Source: Borborobacter arsenicus (lineage in GTDB: Bacteria; Pseudomonadota; Alphaproteobacteria; Rhizobiales; Rhizobiaceae). From it: a stretch of 64,000 nucleotides of DNA. The stretch is taken from NCBI RefSeq assembly GCF_003934165.1, contig NZ_RKST01000006.1:277036-341035 (forward strand), in the 5' to 3' direction. How positions within the stretch are numbered: the stretch's first letter is position 1; the number at the start of each line of letters is the position of its first letter. Made by a program: the position numbers and the translations under genes. Shown here in pieces: positions 46,243-55,251 of the stretch. Below the pieces are notes generated by a model, which saw nothing but the letters and a program-made list of their open reading frames with translations, was not told the DNA's origin and made no database searches.

Positions 46243-48267
46243 GCGGCGTAGCGCCCGCTCCAATTCCTTCGGGTCTGTAATCACGGGCAGGCAGGTCCGG
46301 CCGGTGCATAGGAAGGCGCCGGCCTTGTCGGTCGGGGGAAGGGCGCCATCCGCCAGGCTTGGCAGGGCTGAACTTGCACCGAGTGGAATCACGATATCGA
46401 CGCGGCGGGGGTCTGGCGATCGATTCGCTGCCGGAACGAACCTTGGTTTATCGGCGTCCTCGACCATCACCAGTTTCATGGGGCTGGCGGCCAGCGCGCC
46501 GGCATTTATGATACCCGCTTGCCCATATTGCTGACTGGCCGCGCGCCCCGCCGCATATTCGGCGATGCGCCAGGCTTTCAGATGCAACTCGGTATCGCCG
46601 AGGGCATTGGCCAATCTGGCGGCTGCCTCGATGATCTGGCCGGTGGCCGAGGGGATCGCCTCATCAACATCGCCGCGAATTCTGATCGGCACATCGGTGC
46701 TGTCCGAGGCGGACAGATAGTAGCCACTCCGTTCGTCGTCTTCGTGCCATTTGTCGAGATTGGCCATGAATGAGATTGCATCTTCGAGATAGCGGCGCTC
46801 GGTGGTGGCTTCGAACAGGGCGACAGCGGCGTTGCCCATCGCCGCGTAATCGCTGGAAAGAGCGGGATAAAGCCGGCGCGTGCCCAATATGGAATGGGGG
46901 AGCCTGCCATCGGCGTCGCGGCAATCGAGAATGAACCGATAGGCACGGCGGGCCGCATCAACCCAGTCGTTCCTTGAAAATGATCTTCCGACTTCCGCCA
47001 AAGCGGTGATTGTCAGGCCGTTCCAGTCCACCAATGCCTTGTCGTCCCGCCCGGGGCGAATGCGCCTCTCGCGGACGGCAAGCAGGTTCCGTTTGATACG
47101 AATGACTTCATCTGCCTGGGGCCGTGATGACTGCGAAGGAGACCGGTGAACGATCGGCTTGCCTTCCCATCCTTGCGGCTTAGTAAGAGTGAAACTATTG
47201 AAAAATAAGGAAGAATCTTGTTCCAGAATAGATTCGATCTCCTCCCTGTTCCATGTGTAGAACAAGCCTTCCTCGCCGTCGCTGTCGGCGTCGAGGCTCG
47301 AAGCGAAGCCCCCGCCTTCGACCGTCATTTCACGCAGAAGCCATCCGACCGTTTCTTCGATTCGTATCCGAAACAATTCATCGCCGGTTGCCGCATAGGC
47401 CCAATTGGCCATGCGTAGCATTTGTGCATTGTCATAGAGCATTTTCTCGAAATGCGGCACCAGCCATTCGGCATCCGTGGAATATCGGGAAAGCCCGCCG
47501 CCTATATGGTCATATATGCCGCCACCGAGCATATGGCGCAGACTGGTGATGACCGCGTCGCGGTGCGCCTCATTGCCGGTTTGCAGCCAGCTCAGCCAGA
47601 GGGTCTGCATAAGTGGGGCGTTTGGAAACTTGGGAGCGCCACGCAAACCACCCAGATCATGGTCGATCATGCCGAATATTCCCATTGCAAGACTATCCAG
47701 CATGCCTGCCGGATTGGCCGAACCTCTCAGGGGGCCGGCCAGCCGGCTTTCCACGTGAATCCTCAACGCTTCCGAACTCTTGGTGATGTCCTCCCGCTTG
47801 GCGTTCCAGGCGGCTGCGATGGCTTCCAGGACCTGGATGAAGCCCGGCCGGCCATATTTGGATTCTTTCGAGAAATAGGTTCCGCCCCAGAAAGGCTTGG
47901 CATCCGGTGTCAGGAAGATCGTCAGCGGCCAGCCGCCCTGCTCGCCCATTGCAGTCAGGGCCGCCATATAGATCTGGTCGATATCGGGCCGTTCTTCCCT
48001 ATCCACCTTGATGTTGACGAACAGACGGTTCATCACCGCGGCAACTTCGGGGCTCTCGAAGCTTTCATGCGCCATGACGTGGCACCAGTGGCAAGCGGCA
48101 TAGCCGATGGAAAGCAGGATCGGGCGATCAAGTTCCTTGGCCTCGGCCAGGGATTGCGGCGACCATGAACGCCAGTGAACCGGGTTGTGGCTATGTTGGC
48201 GCAAATAGGGACTGGTTTCGTCCGACAGCAGATTTTCCGGGGGCAGTGGCACGATCAGCCTCATCAT
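46240..48267 (-). CDS. DUF255 thioredoxin-domain protein (YyaL/SSP411 family)
   Basis: Large protein of 675 residues. Residues 1-170 form a thioredoxin-like domain with ENLLSDETSPYLRQHSHNPVHW and the CHWCHVMAHESFE active-site region; the rest resembles an (alpha/alpha)6 barrel of the glycosidase or epimerase type (GGIYDHIGGGLSRYSTD, FEKMLYDNAQML). The family is widespread from bacteria to human SPATA20, and its activity is not established. It is divergent from mnmE with only 42 bases between, and its stop codon is part of repeat copy B. Confidence 0.9.
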   Translation of the reverse strand: MMRLIVPLPPENLLSDETSPYLRQHSHNPVHWRSWSPQSLAEAKELDRPILLSIGYAACHWCHVMAHESFESPEVAAVMNRLFVNIKVDREERPDIDQIYMAALTAMGEQGGWPLTIFLTPDAKPFWGGTYFSKESKYGRPGFIQVLEAIAAAWNAKREDITKSSEALRIHVESRLAGPLRGSANPAGMLDSLAMGIFGMIDHDLGGLRGAPKFPNAPLMQTLWLSWLQTGNEAHRDAVITSLRHMLGGGIYDHIGGGLSRYSTDAEWLVPHFEKMLYDNAQMLRMANWAYAATGDELFRIRIEETVGWLLREMTVEGGGFASSLDADSDGEEGLFYTWNREEIESILEQDSSLFFNSFTLTKPQGWEGKPIVHRSPSQSSRPQADEVIRIKRNLLAVRERRIRPGRDDKALVDWNGLTITALAEVGRSFSRNDWVDAARRAYRFILDCRDADGRLPHSILGTRRLYPALSSDYAAMGNAAVALFEATTERRYLEDAISFMANLDKWHEDDERSGYYLSASDSTDVPIRIRGDVDEAIPSATGQIIEAAARLANALGDTELHLKAWRIAEYAAGRAASQQYGQAGIINAGALAASPMKLVMVEDADKPRFVPAANRSPDPRRVDIVIPLGASSALPSLADGALPPTDKAGAFLCTGRTCLPVITDPKELERALRR

Positions 48268-48309
48268 TATATGGACTTCCTAACCTAGGGCGCAGCGAGG
48301 TAGCGGGCA

Positions 48310-49629
48310 ATGATATTCCAGGATTCGATCGTAGCGCTTTCCAGTGGTCGGTTGCCGTCAGGTGTGGCGGTTGTGCGTCTGTCGGGACCAGCGACGCGCC
48401 AGGTCTTGGAGGTGATCTGCGGGCGACTTCCTCAGCCACGCCTGGCGCAGTTCGGCACATTTCGAAGAGCCGATGGCACCCCCCTGGATGCTGGCCTGAC
48501 GCTGTTCTTCCCTGGCCCGAACAGTTTTACCGGCGAAGACATGGTCGAGTTTCACGTCCATGGCGGCCGTGCCGTTGTGGCGGCGATGCTGGAGGCGATC
48601 GTCGGGTTCGATGGTGTCCGCCATGCCGAGCCTGGGGAGTTTACCCGCCGCGCGTTTCTCAACGGCAAGGTCGACTTGTTGAAAGCCGAGGCGTTGGCCG
48701 ATCTGGTCACGGCCGAGACTGAATCCCAGCGCCGCTTTGCGCTGCTCAATTCCGGCGCACAATCGGCCCTTTACACGGATTGGCGCCAGCGGCTGATCTT
48801 TGCGCGCGCGATGATCGAGGCCGAAATGGATTTTTCCGACGAGGCTGATGTGCCGGGGGCAGTGGGCTCGACCGTTTGGGCGGATGTCCAGAAAATGATA
48901 TCCGAGATCGGCGCGCATATGGATGGATACCGGCAGGCTGAGATCATTCGCGATGGCTATGATGTCGTCATTCTGGGGGCGCCGAATGCTGGTAAATCGA
49001 GTCTGCTCAATGCGCTAGCTCGACGGGATGCAGCTATTGTAACGGATGAGCCGGGAACCACCCGCGATCTTGTCGAAGTCGTTCTCGACCTGGACGGGGT
49101 GAAGGTAAGGCTGACGGATACCGCAGGCATCCGCGAAGAGGCCGGCAGGGTGGAGCAGATCGGTATCGACAGGGCACGGGACAGGGCGCGGGGAGCCGAC
49201 CTGATCCTTCACCTTGTCGACCTCAACGATCCCCAGGCGATTACCGGTGTCTCCACGGAAGCGAGGCGGCTGATGGTAGGAACAAAAAGCGATATCGCGC
49301 CATGCTCTGGCCTTGGCTCGACCTACGACCACATTATCTCGGTCACGAGCGGTTCAGGGGTGAACGAGCTTTTGGACAGCATAGGTGACTACGCGGCGGA
49401 AGCTGCCGGAAACGCCTCTGATATACTGCCGTCCCGCCAACGACATATTGAACTGCTGCGCAAAACCTCCGATTTCATGAAGGCGGCCCTGGAAGCACCG
49501 AGCGAAGCGGCAGAGATCAAGGCCGAATATCTTCGCTTGGCGGCCGATCAGCTTGGGCGCATCTCGGGCGCCATTGATCCGGAGGATCTACTGGACGTCA
49601 TTTTCTCGCAATTTTGCATTGGCAAATGA
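48310..49629 (+). CDS. mnmE: tRNA modification GTPase MnmE (TrmE)
   Basis: Works with MnmG to add the aminomethyl-type group to U34 of several tRNAs. 439 residues. The N-terminal folate-binding domain begins DSIVALSSGRLPSGVAVVRLSG; G-domain motifs are GAPNAGKSS, DEPGTTRD, DTAG and GTKSD; the C-terminal CIGK holds the essential cysteine. The stop lies at the edge of the first degenerate parS copy. It opens the mnmE-mnmG-rsmG-parA-parB series. Confidence 0.97.
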   Translation: MIFQDSIVALSSGRLPSGVAVVRLSGPATRQVLEVICGRLPQPRLAQFGTFRRADGTPLDAGLTLFFPGPNSFTGEDMVEFHVHGGRAVVAAMLEAIVGFDGVRHAEPGEFTRRAFLNGKVDLLKAEALADLVTAETESQRRFALLNSGAQSALYTDWRQRLIFARAMIEAEMDFSDEADVPGAVGSTVWADVQKMISEIGAHMDGYRQAEIIRDGYDVVILGAPNAGKSSLLNALARRDAAIVTDEPGTTRDLVEVVLDLDGVKVRLTDTAGIREEAGRVEQIGIDRARDRARGADLILHLVDLNDPQAITGVSTEARRLMVGTKSDIAPCSGLGSTYDHIISVTSGSGVNELLDSIGDYAAEAAGNASDILPSRQRHIELLRKTSDFMKAALEAPSEAAEIKAEYLRLAADQLGRISGAIDPEDLLDVIFSQFCIGK

Positions 49630-49670
49630 CTCACGTGAAACATCAGGCCGTAAAATGACTCACGTGAAAC
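49628..49670. repeat. two degenerate parS-like copies in direct repeat
   Basis: GACTCACGTGAAAC occurs at 49628-49641 and again at 49657-49670, exactly 29 bases apart, within a nearly identical repeat unit. Each matches the 14-base parS palindrome at 12 positions, with an intact right half. The first overlaps the mnmE stop codon. Confidence 0.75.
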
Positions 49671-49691
49671 ATTAGGATGGGCAGGAAAATT

Positions 49692-49707
49692 CGTTTCACG
49701 TGAAACA
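49692..49707. promoter_or_regulatory. parS centromere site 1
   Basis: CGTTTCACGTGAAACA contains the perfect palindrome GTTTCACGTGAAAC (49693-49706), 15 of 16 to the general bacterial parS consensus. It lies between mnmE and mnmG, about 7 kb from the probable oriC and 2.6 kb from parA, as expected for the ParB loading site. Confidence 0.93.
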
Positions 49708-49781
49708 TTATCATTCTGGCCGGACTTGACGCGGCAACCAAATCGGCACATGGCTCAGCCTATTCCGGAGCGACGAATTCG

Positions 49782-51659
49782 ATGAATGCAGACTACGATG
49801 TTATAGTCGTTGGTGGCGGGCACGCCGGTTGCGAGGCAGCCAGCGCCGCGGCGCGCTATGGCGCGCGCACGGCGCTTGTCACTCTGCAGGCTTCAACCAT
49901 CGGTGCCATGTCGTGCAACCCTGCGATCGGCGGTCTGGGCAAGGGGCATCTGGTGCGCGAGGTCGACGCGCTCGATGGCTTAATGGGACGGGTGGCGGAT
50001 GCTGCAGGCATACAGTTCCGGTTGCTCAATCGCCGCAAGGGCGCCGCGGTGCGCGGCCCGCGCACGCAAGCCGACCGAAAACTCTACAGGCTGGCAATGC
50101 AGGCGGCTCTGGTCGAGCAATCAGGCCTCGATATCATCGAGGATGAAGTCTCCGATCTCGAAATCCAGGAAGGCCGTCTTTCTGCTGTTCAATTGGCGAG
50201 CGGGCAGAAACTTCGCTGCGCCGCCGTGGTTTTGACCACGGGTACCTTTCTGCGTGGCCTTATCCATATCGGTGAACGGAAGTTCACTGCCGGCCGGATG
50301 AATGAAAAAGCCAGCTTCGGCTTGTCGGAGACGATGACGCGCGCCGGCTTCACACTGGGACGGCTGAAAACCGGAACGCCACCCCGGCTGGACGGCCGCA
50401 CCATTGCCTGGGCGGGCCTTGATGTGCAGTCGGCCGATGATGAGCCGGCACTTTTCTCCCTCTTGTCGGACAAGGCAGTCAATCCGCAGGTCGATTGCGG
50501 CATAACGCGAACCACAGCTGCCACGCATGAACTGATCCGGCAGAATCTCGGACGGTCAGCCATGTATTCCGGCTCCATCGAGGGGATCGGGCCACGCTAC
50601 TGCCCCTCGATCGAAGACAAGATCGTCAAGTTCGGCGACCGTGACGGCCATCAGATATTTCTTGAGCCGGAAGGGCTCGATGACGATACGGTCTACCCGA
50701 ACGGCATCTCGACTTCCTTGCCGGAAGATGTACAACTCGGGATCCTCAAGACCATTCCGGGGCTGGAACAGGCGAAAATGCTGCAGCCTGGCTATGCGAT
50801 CGAATATGATCATGTCGATCCGCGCGAACTCCTGCAGACACTTGAGACGCGCCGGATACAAGGCTTGTTCCTGGCGGGTCAAATAAATGGAACCACCGGC
50901 TATGAGGAGGCGGCCGCGCAAGGTCTCGTTGCCGGGCTGAATGCAGCCCGGAAAGCAGCTAGCGAAGACGGCATCACCTTCAGCCGCACCGGGGCCTATA
51001 TCGGCGTGATGATCGATGATCTCACCAGCCGCGGCATCACCGAGCCCTATCGAATGTTTACGTCACGTGCGGAATTCCGCCTGTCGCTGCGCGCGGACAA
51101 TGCAGACCAGCGCCTGACGCCGAAGGCGATCCAACTCGGGATCGTTTCGCAGGAGCGGCAGCGGCGCTTCACCCTGGCCAATGACAATCTGACACGTGCG
51201 CGCAGCCTCGCCCTATCATTGCAGGTGACGCCAAATGAGGCGCGACGCCACGGATTTGCCATCAATCTGGATGGCGTTCGCCGGTCGGCCTACGATCTCC
51301 TATCTCGTGCGGAGATGTCGGTGGAAAGGCTCACGGCGATCTGGCCGGAACTTGGACAGTTGGACGAGAAGACTGTCGAAGCGCTTGAAATCGAAGCGCA
51401 TTATGCGGTGTATCTCGAGCGGCAGAACAATGACGCCACCCTAATCCGCCGGGAGGAGGAAAGGCTTATCCCGCCGGATATGGATTTTTCCCATGTGCCC
51501 GGCCTTTCCAACGAGATGAAGCAGAAGCTGCTGAAGCGGCAACCTCGTTCCGTTGCCGATGCCCAAAGAATCGACGGCATGACGCCGGCGGCGCTGGCAA
51601 TCATCGTCGCCCATGTCCGCAACCATGAATCCGACCTGGCCCGTCGAGGCGCGGCGTGA
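49782..51659 (+). CDS. mnmG: tRNA uridine-5-carboxymethylaminomethyl modification enzyme MnmG (GidA)
   Basis: FAD-dependent partner of MnmE, 625 residues. N-terminal dinucleotide fold [17 protein letters not shown]; the family motifs [27 protein letters not shown] and [10 protein letters not shown] are present, with the C-terminal MnmE-binding helices ([14 protein letters not shown]). ATG 49782 follows GGAG at eleven bases. Its stop overlaps the rsmG GTG start. Confidence 0.97.
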   Translation: MNADYDVIVVGGGHAGCEAASAAARYGARTALVTLQASTIGAMSCNPAIGGLGKGHLVREVDALDGLMGRVADAAGIQFRLLNRRKGAAVRGPRTQADRKLYRLAMQAALVEQSGLDIIEDEVSDLEIQEGRLSAVQLASGQKLRCAAVVLTTGTFLRGLIHIGERKFTAGRMNEKASFGLSETMTRAGFTLGRLKTGTPPRLDGRTIAWAGLDVQSADDEPALFSLLSDKAVNPQVDCGITRTTAATHELIRQNLGRSAMYSGSIEGIGPRYCPSIEDKIVKFGDRDGHQIFLEPEGLDDDTVYPNGISTSLPEDVQLGILKTIPGLEQAKMLQPGYAIEYDHVDPRELLQTLETRRIQGLFLAGQINGTTGYEEAAAQGLVAGLNAARKAASEDGITFSRTGAYIGVMIDDLTSRGITEPYRMFTSRAEFRLSLRADNADQRLTPKAIQLGIVSQERQRRFTLANDNLTRARSLALSLQVTPNEARRHGFAINLDGVRRSAYDLLSRAEMSVERLTAIWPELGQLDEKTVEALEIEAHYAVYLERQNNDATLIRREEERLIPPDMDFSHVPGLSNEMKQKLLKRQPRSVADAQRIDGMTPAALAIIVAHVRNHESDLARRGAA

Positions 51660-52288
51660 ATTCAGATCAGTTCGAGCAGTTGCGCACGGTCGCCGGACCT
51701 GTTTCACGTGAAACTTTCGACCGGCTGATTGCCTTTCAGGCCGTCTTCGAGAAATGGGCGCAGCGCATAAATCTGGTGTCGCCGTCGACGCTTCCGGAGG
51801 TCTGGCAGCGCCATATCCTCGATAGCGCCCAGCTCGCGCGTCTCCAGCCCGAGGCGAAATATTGGGTCGATCTCGGTTCCGGCGGGGGCTTTCCCGGGCT
51901 CATCCTGGCATTTCTGCTGGCCGAGCGCGCCGGTGCAAGCATCGCTCTCATTGAGAGCAACAGGAAAAAGGCAGGTTTCCTTCAGGCGATAATCGGCGAA
52001 TTCTCATTGCCGGCTCGCGTCCACGCCAAGCGAATCGAGGATTGCTGGGGCCTGGTTGAGAATGTGGAAGTGGTGACGGCACGGGCGCTTGCGCCACTGC
52101 CGCTGCTTTTGCGCCTTTCGGTGCCCTGGCTGAAGCAGGAAGCCCGCGGCTTGTTCCATAAAGGACGGGATTACCGGACCGAAGTGGAAGAAAGCGCTAA
52201 ACTGTGGCGATTCGAGCTGATAGAACATCGAAGCGTGATCGATCCGCAGAGCGTGATTCTCGAAATCGATGCATTGCGTGACGCATAG
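51656..52288 (+). CDS. rsmG: 16S rRNA (guanine527-N7)-methyltransferase RsmG (GidB)
   Basis: SAM-dependent methyltransferase, 210 residues, whose loss gives low-level streptomycin resistance in other bacteria. The SAM-binding motif is [26 protein letters not shown] precedes it. The GTG start overlaps the mnmG stop (GTGA). A perfect parS palindrome lies within codons 15-20 (encoding PVSRETF). Confidence 0.96.
   Translation: MNSDQFEQLRTVAGPVSRETFDRLIAFQAVFEKWAQRINLVSPSTLPEVWQRHILDSAQLARLQPEAKYWVDLGSGGGFPGLILAFLLAERAGASIALIESNRKKAGFLQAIIGEFSLPARVHAKRIEDCWGLVENVEVVTARALAPLPLLLRLSVPWLKQEARGLFHKGRDYRTEVEESAKLWRFELIEHRSVIDPQSVILEIDALRDA
51700..51715. promoter_or_regulatory. parS centromere site 2, inside rsmG
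   Basis: TGTTTCACGTGAAACT contains the perfect 14-base palindrome at 51701-51714, 15 of 16 to the general consensus. It lies in the rsmG coding region, 0.6 kb before parA and 2 kb from parS site 1. Confidence 0.93.
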
Positions 52289-52335
52289 CAACGTTCGATG
52301 CCGATGGACGAAAGACCAGGTCAAGAAGCGTGATC

Positions 52336-53133
52336 ATGAGAGCCGGCCCCCGCATCATCACCATCGCCAACCAGAAGGGCGGCGTTGGCAAGACCACGAC
52401 AGCCATCAACCTGGCGACAGCGCTGGCGGCCATCGGCGAGCGCGTGCTGATCGTCGATCTCGATCCGCAAGGCAATGCCAGCACCGGGCTTGGGGTCGAT
52501 CGTCACGAGCGCATGGTTTCTTCCTATGACGTGATCGTCGGTACGACGACGCTCGATGATGCCGCCATGCCGACCGCCGTGCCGGGCCTGTCAATCGTGC
52601 CGTCGACGCTCGACCTTCTGGGCGTCGAGATGGAGATTGCCGGATCGCCGGATCGCGTTGTCCGGCTGCGCAATGCGGTGCATGCATCGTCAGTGAAAAC
52701 CAACGCATTCTCCTATATCCTGATCGATTGCCCGCCCTCGCTCAATCTCCTGACCATGAATTCCATGGCCGCAGCGCATTCGGTTCTCGTGCCGCTGCAA
52801 TGCGAGTTTTTCGCGCTTGAGGGCCTCAGCCAGTTGCTGGCGACCGTCGAGCAAGTGCGCGCGGCGCTCAATCCCGATCTGACGATCCAGGGGATCGTGA
52901 TGACCATGTATGACGGCCGCAACAATCTCGCCAATCAGGTGGTGGAAGACGTTCGCGCCCATATGGGGGAGAAGGTCTATGAAACGGTCATCCCGCGCAA
53001 TGTGCGGGTATCCGAGGCACCGTCGCATGGAAAGCCGGCGATACTCTATGATTTGAAGTGTTCGGGAAGCCAGGCCTACCTGCAGCTTGCTTCGGAAGTC
53101 ATCCGGCAGGAACGCAAGCTGCGGGCAGCCTGA
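52336..53133 (+). CDS. parA: chromosome-partitioning ATPase ParA
   Basis: Walker-type ATPase that drives segregation of ParB-parS complexes, about 265 residues. The deviant Walker A is IANQKGGVGKTTTAINLA; IVDLDPQGNASTGLG and ILIDCPPSLNLLTMN follow. The start may be the ATG at 52336 (MRAGPRIITIAN) or the GTG six bases earlier. parB follows 30 bases downstream, with two parS sites upstream. Confidence 0.96.
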   Translation: MRAGPRIITIANQKGGVGKTTTAINLATALAAIGERVLIVDLDPQGNASTGLGVDRHERMVSSYDVIVGTTTLDDAAMPTAVPGLSIVPSTLDLLGVEMEIAGSPDRVVRLRNAVHASSVKTNAFSYILIDCPPSLNLLTMNSMAAAHSVLVPLQCEFFALEGLSQLLATVEQVRAALNPDLTIQGIVMTMYDGRNNLANQVVEDVRAHMGEKVYETVIPRNVRVSEAPSHGKPAILYDLKCSGSQAYLQLASEVIRQERKLRAA

Positions 53134-53163
53134 ACCATTGGCATGTAACGATCGGACCCTCCC

Positions 53164-54036
53164 ATGAACGAAGATCTTTCCAGAAGGCGTTTGGGACGCG
53201 GACTCGCCGCCCTTATCGGCGAGATGGACAAGCCGGCAGCACCGGCGCAGCAGCCCATATCCTCCGACCGGAACGTGCCGATAGAATTCGTTTCGCCAAA
53301 TCCGAAGAATCCACGGCGAAATTTCGGGGATGCCGAACTCACCGATCTTGCGCAATCGATCCGTGAGCATGGCGTGGTGCAGCCGGTAGTTGTGCGGCCG
53401 GCGGGCGCTGCGGGCCACTATGAGATTATCGCCGGCGAACGGCGTTGGCGTGCCGCCCAGCGCGCAGGCCTCGTCGAAATTCCGGTGATCGTGCGCGATG
53501 TCAACGACCGCACGGCGCTTGAACTGGCCATTATCGAGAACGTCCAGCGCACTGACCTCAATCCGGTGGAAGAGGCGCTCGGCTACCAGCAGCTAATAGA
53601 TGAGCACAGCTACACCCAGGCCGATCTCGGCCAGGTGATCGGCAAGAGCCGAAGCCATGTCGCCAATACGCTGCGGCTGTTGAAGCTGCCCGACGTCATC
53701 CGCGACATGCTTGTCGATGGCGAGTTGTCGGCCGGCCATGCGCGCACATTGGTTGGCGCCGCCGATCCGGCGGCGCTTGCCAAGCGGATCGTGGAGGAGG
53801 GGCTTTCCGTGCGCCAGGCGGAGGCCTTGGCCCAGCTTCCCCCAGAAAGTATCCACGAGGTCAAGGCATCGGCCCCTGTCGAGAAAGATGCCGATACGCT
53901 GGCGCTGGAGAAGCTGCTGTCGGATGTAACCGGCATGCGGATAGCCATCGCCCACAAGAACAAGGGCGGCGAAGTGCGGATCGCCTATAAGACCTTGGAA
54001 CAACTGGACGATTTGTGTCGGCGCCTTAAAAGCTGA
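53164..54036 (+). CDS. parB: chromosome-partitioning protein ParB
   Basis: CTP-dependent DNA clamp that loads at parS, 290 residues. The N-terminus RRRLGRGLAALIG is typical; the CTP-binding domain has AGERRWRAAQRAGL and ENVQRTDLNPVEEA; the helix-turn-helix YTQADLGQVIGKSRSHVANTLRLLKLP reads parS; the C-terminal dimer domain is at about 235-290. It converges on holA with a seven-base gap and no visible hairpin. Confidence 0.97.
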   Translation: MNEDLSRRRLGRGLAALIGEMDKPAAPAQQPISSDRNVPIEFVSPNPKNPRRNFGDAELTDLAQSIREHGVVQPVVVRPAGAAGHYEIIAGERRWRAAQRAGLVEIPVIVRDVNDRTALELAIIENVQRTDLNPVEEALGYQQLIDEHSYTQADLGQVIGKSRSHVANTLRLLKLPDVIRDMLVDGELSAGHARTLVGAADPAALAKRIVEEGLSVRQAEALAQLPPESIHEVKASAPVEKDADTLALEKLLSDVTGMRIAIAHKNKGGEVRIAYKTLEQLDDLCRRLKS

Positions 54037-54043
54037 GGGATAG

Positions 54044-55090
54044 TTAGCCGGCGTTCTTTCTGCGCTGGCTTTCGATTGCGATGCCAAGCAGAGCCTGACG
54101 GGCGATGGAATCTGCAAGGTCGGCCCTTTGCCGCGTCTGCAGGATTGCCTGCTGGAGGCGCGCAAGAGCCCGTGTCAGCGCGTCGCCATTCCAGCGCATC
54201 AAGGCGCCTTCGACAATTTTTCGGCGTGAAAAAAAGATCGGCGGCCTGGCCGAGGCAACGACTTCCGAGGCGCTACGTGCCCCATTGTCGAGTGCAGCGC
54301 GCATGAGCTGAAGCGCCTGGAATTGCCGCATTGCCGCCGCAAGGCATAGAAAGGCTTGGGTGCCCGCCCGCGCCTGGCGCATGAAGATGGTGTCGAATTC
54401 CTCGACCTTTCCTTCCAGGATCGCATCGACGGCGTCATCGAAAGTAAGGCCGGAGGCGTCGCCGATGGCAGCTCTGACGTCGTCCAATTCGACCTTGCTG
54501 TTGCCCGCGGCATAGAGAACGAGCTTCTGGATTTCGCCGCGCGAAGCTAGCCGATCGCCGCCGAGATTCCGGCGCAGAGCTTGGCGTGCCTCTAGGGTGA
54601 TGGTAAGGTCGGCCTTCTGCAATTCCTCGTCGATAAGCCCGTCGATGCCTTTTGCTTCGTCGGCGTAACAAGGCAGCGCCATGCCGCAATCGCTGTTTTC
54701 GATTGTCGTGCGCAGGGCGGCTCCCTTCTTCAACTCGGCGGCTTCGATCAGGATAAGGGCATCCTTGGGTGGTTCGGCACAAAGCGCCTTGACATCATTG
54801 GCCAGCGCCTTCTGTCCTGTGGCGTTGCGGACCCATAGAAGGCGGCGCGCGGCAAACATCGGCACGGTGCGGGCTTCGTCAAGCAGGCGTCCTTCGTCGC
54901 GATCGACCTCGGTTCCTTCGAGGCGAACCACGGAAAAGGGGTCGTCCAGTGGCAGACCGGTGCGCAGGGCGAATGCGCGGGCGCGCTCGGTCACCAGGCC
55001 GCGGTCTGGGCCGTAAAGGAGAACGATTGCAGCCTGCGAGCTTGGCCGCGCCAGCCACGAATCGACCTCATATGCTTTCTTCTGTGCCAT
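54044..55090 (-). CDS. holA: DNA polymerase III subunit delta (clamp loader)
   Basis: Clamp-opening subunit of the clamp loader, 348 residues. N-terminal AAA-like domain (VLLYGPDRGLVTERARAF, with a degenerate P-loop as in delta), ILIEAAELKKGAALR, then the collar domain (about 220-340). The ATG at 55090 (MAQKKAYEVDSWL) is used; a 36-residue upstream extension is poor. In many rhizobia lptE and leuS precede holA; here the upstream neighbour is the amtB terminator. Confidence 0.92.
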   Translation of the reverse strand: MAQKKAYEVDSWLARPSSQAAIVLLYGPDRGLVTERARAFALRTGLPLDDPFSVVRLEGTEVDRDEGRLLDEARTVPMFAARRLLWVRNATGQKALANDVKALCAEPPKDALILIEAAELKKGAALRTTIENSDCGMALPCYADEAKGIDGLIDEELQKADLTITLEARQALRRNLGGDRLASRGEIQKLVLYAAGNSKVELDDVRAAIGDASGLTFDDAVDAILEGKVEEFDTIFMRQARAGTQAFLCLAAAMRQFQALQLMRAALDNGARSASEVVASARPPIFFSRRKIVEGALMRWNGDALTRALARLQQAILQTRQRADLADSIARQALLGIAIESQRRKNAG

Positions 55091-55165
55091 GGAAGTCAGG
55101 TAGCATGGTGCTGCGGTAGGAAAAACCCGCAAGTAAGGCGTGTGATGCAGCGGGCAATGGCCGGC

Positions 55166-55196
55166 GATAAAAAGGAGGCCCGGCGAACCGGGCCTC
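55166..55196 (-). terminator. intrinsic terminator of amtB
   Basis: On the minus strand GAGGCCCGG-TTCG-CCGGGCCTC (55175-55196) is followed by CTTTTTAT. It ends the glnK-amtB transcript before holA. Confidence 0.9.
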
Positions 55197-55251
55197 AAGG
55201 CGTGACCGCCTTCCGGCAGGTCACGACGGGAACCATGCTTCGTCGCAGCGC

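Noticed and set aside
47745..47760. parS-like CACGTG site in the DUF255 gene
   Set aside because: Only about 11 of 14 positions match and the left arm is wrong; within chance expectation for a CACGTG core.
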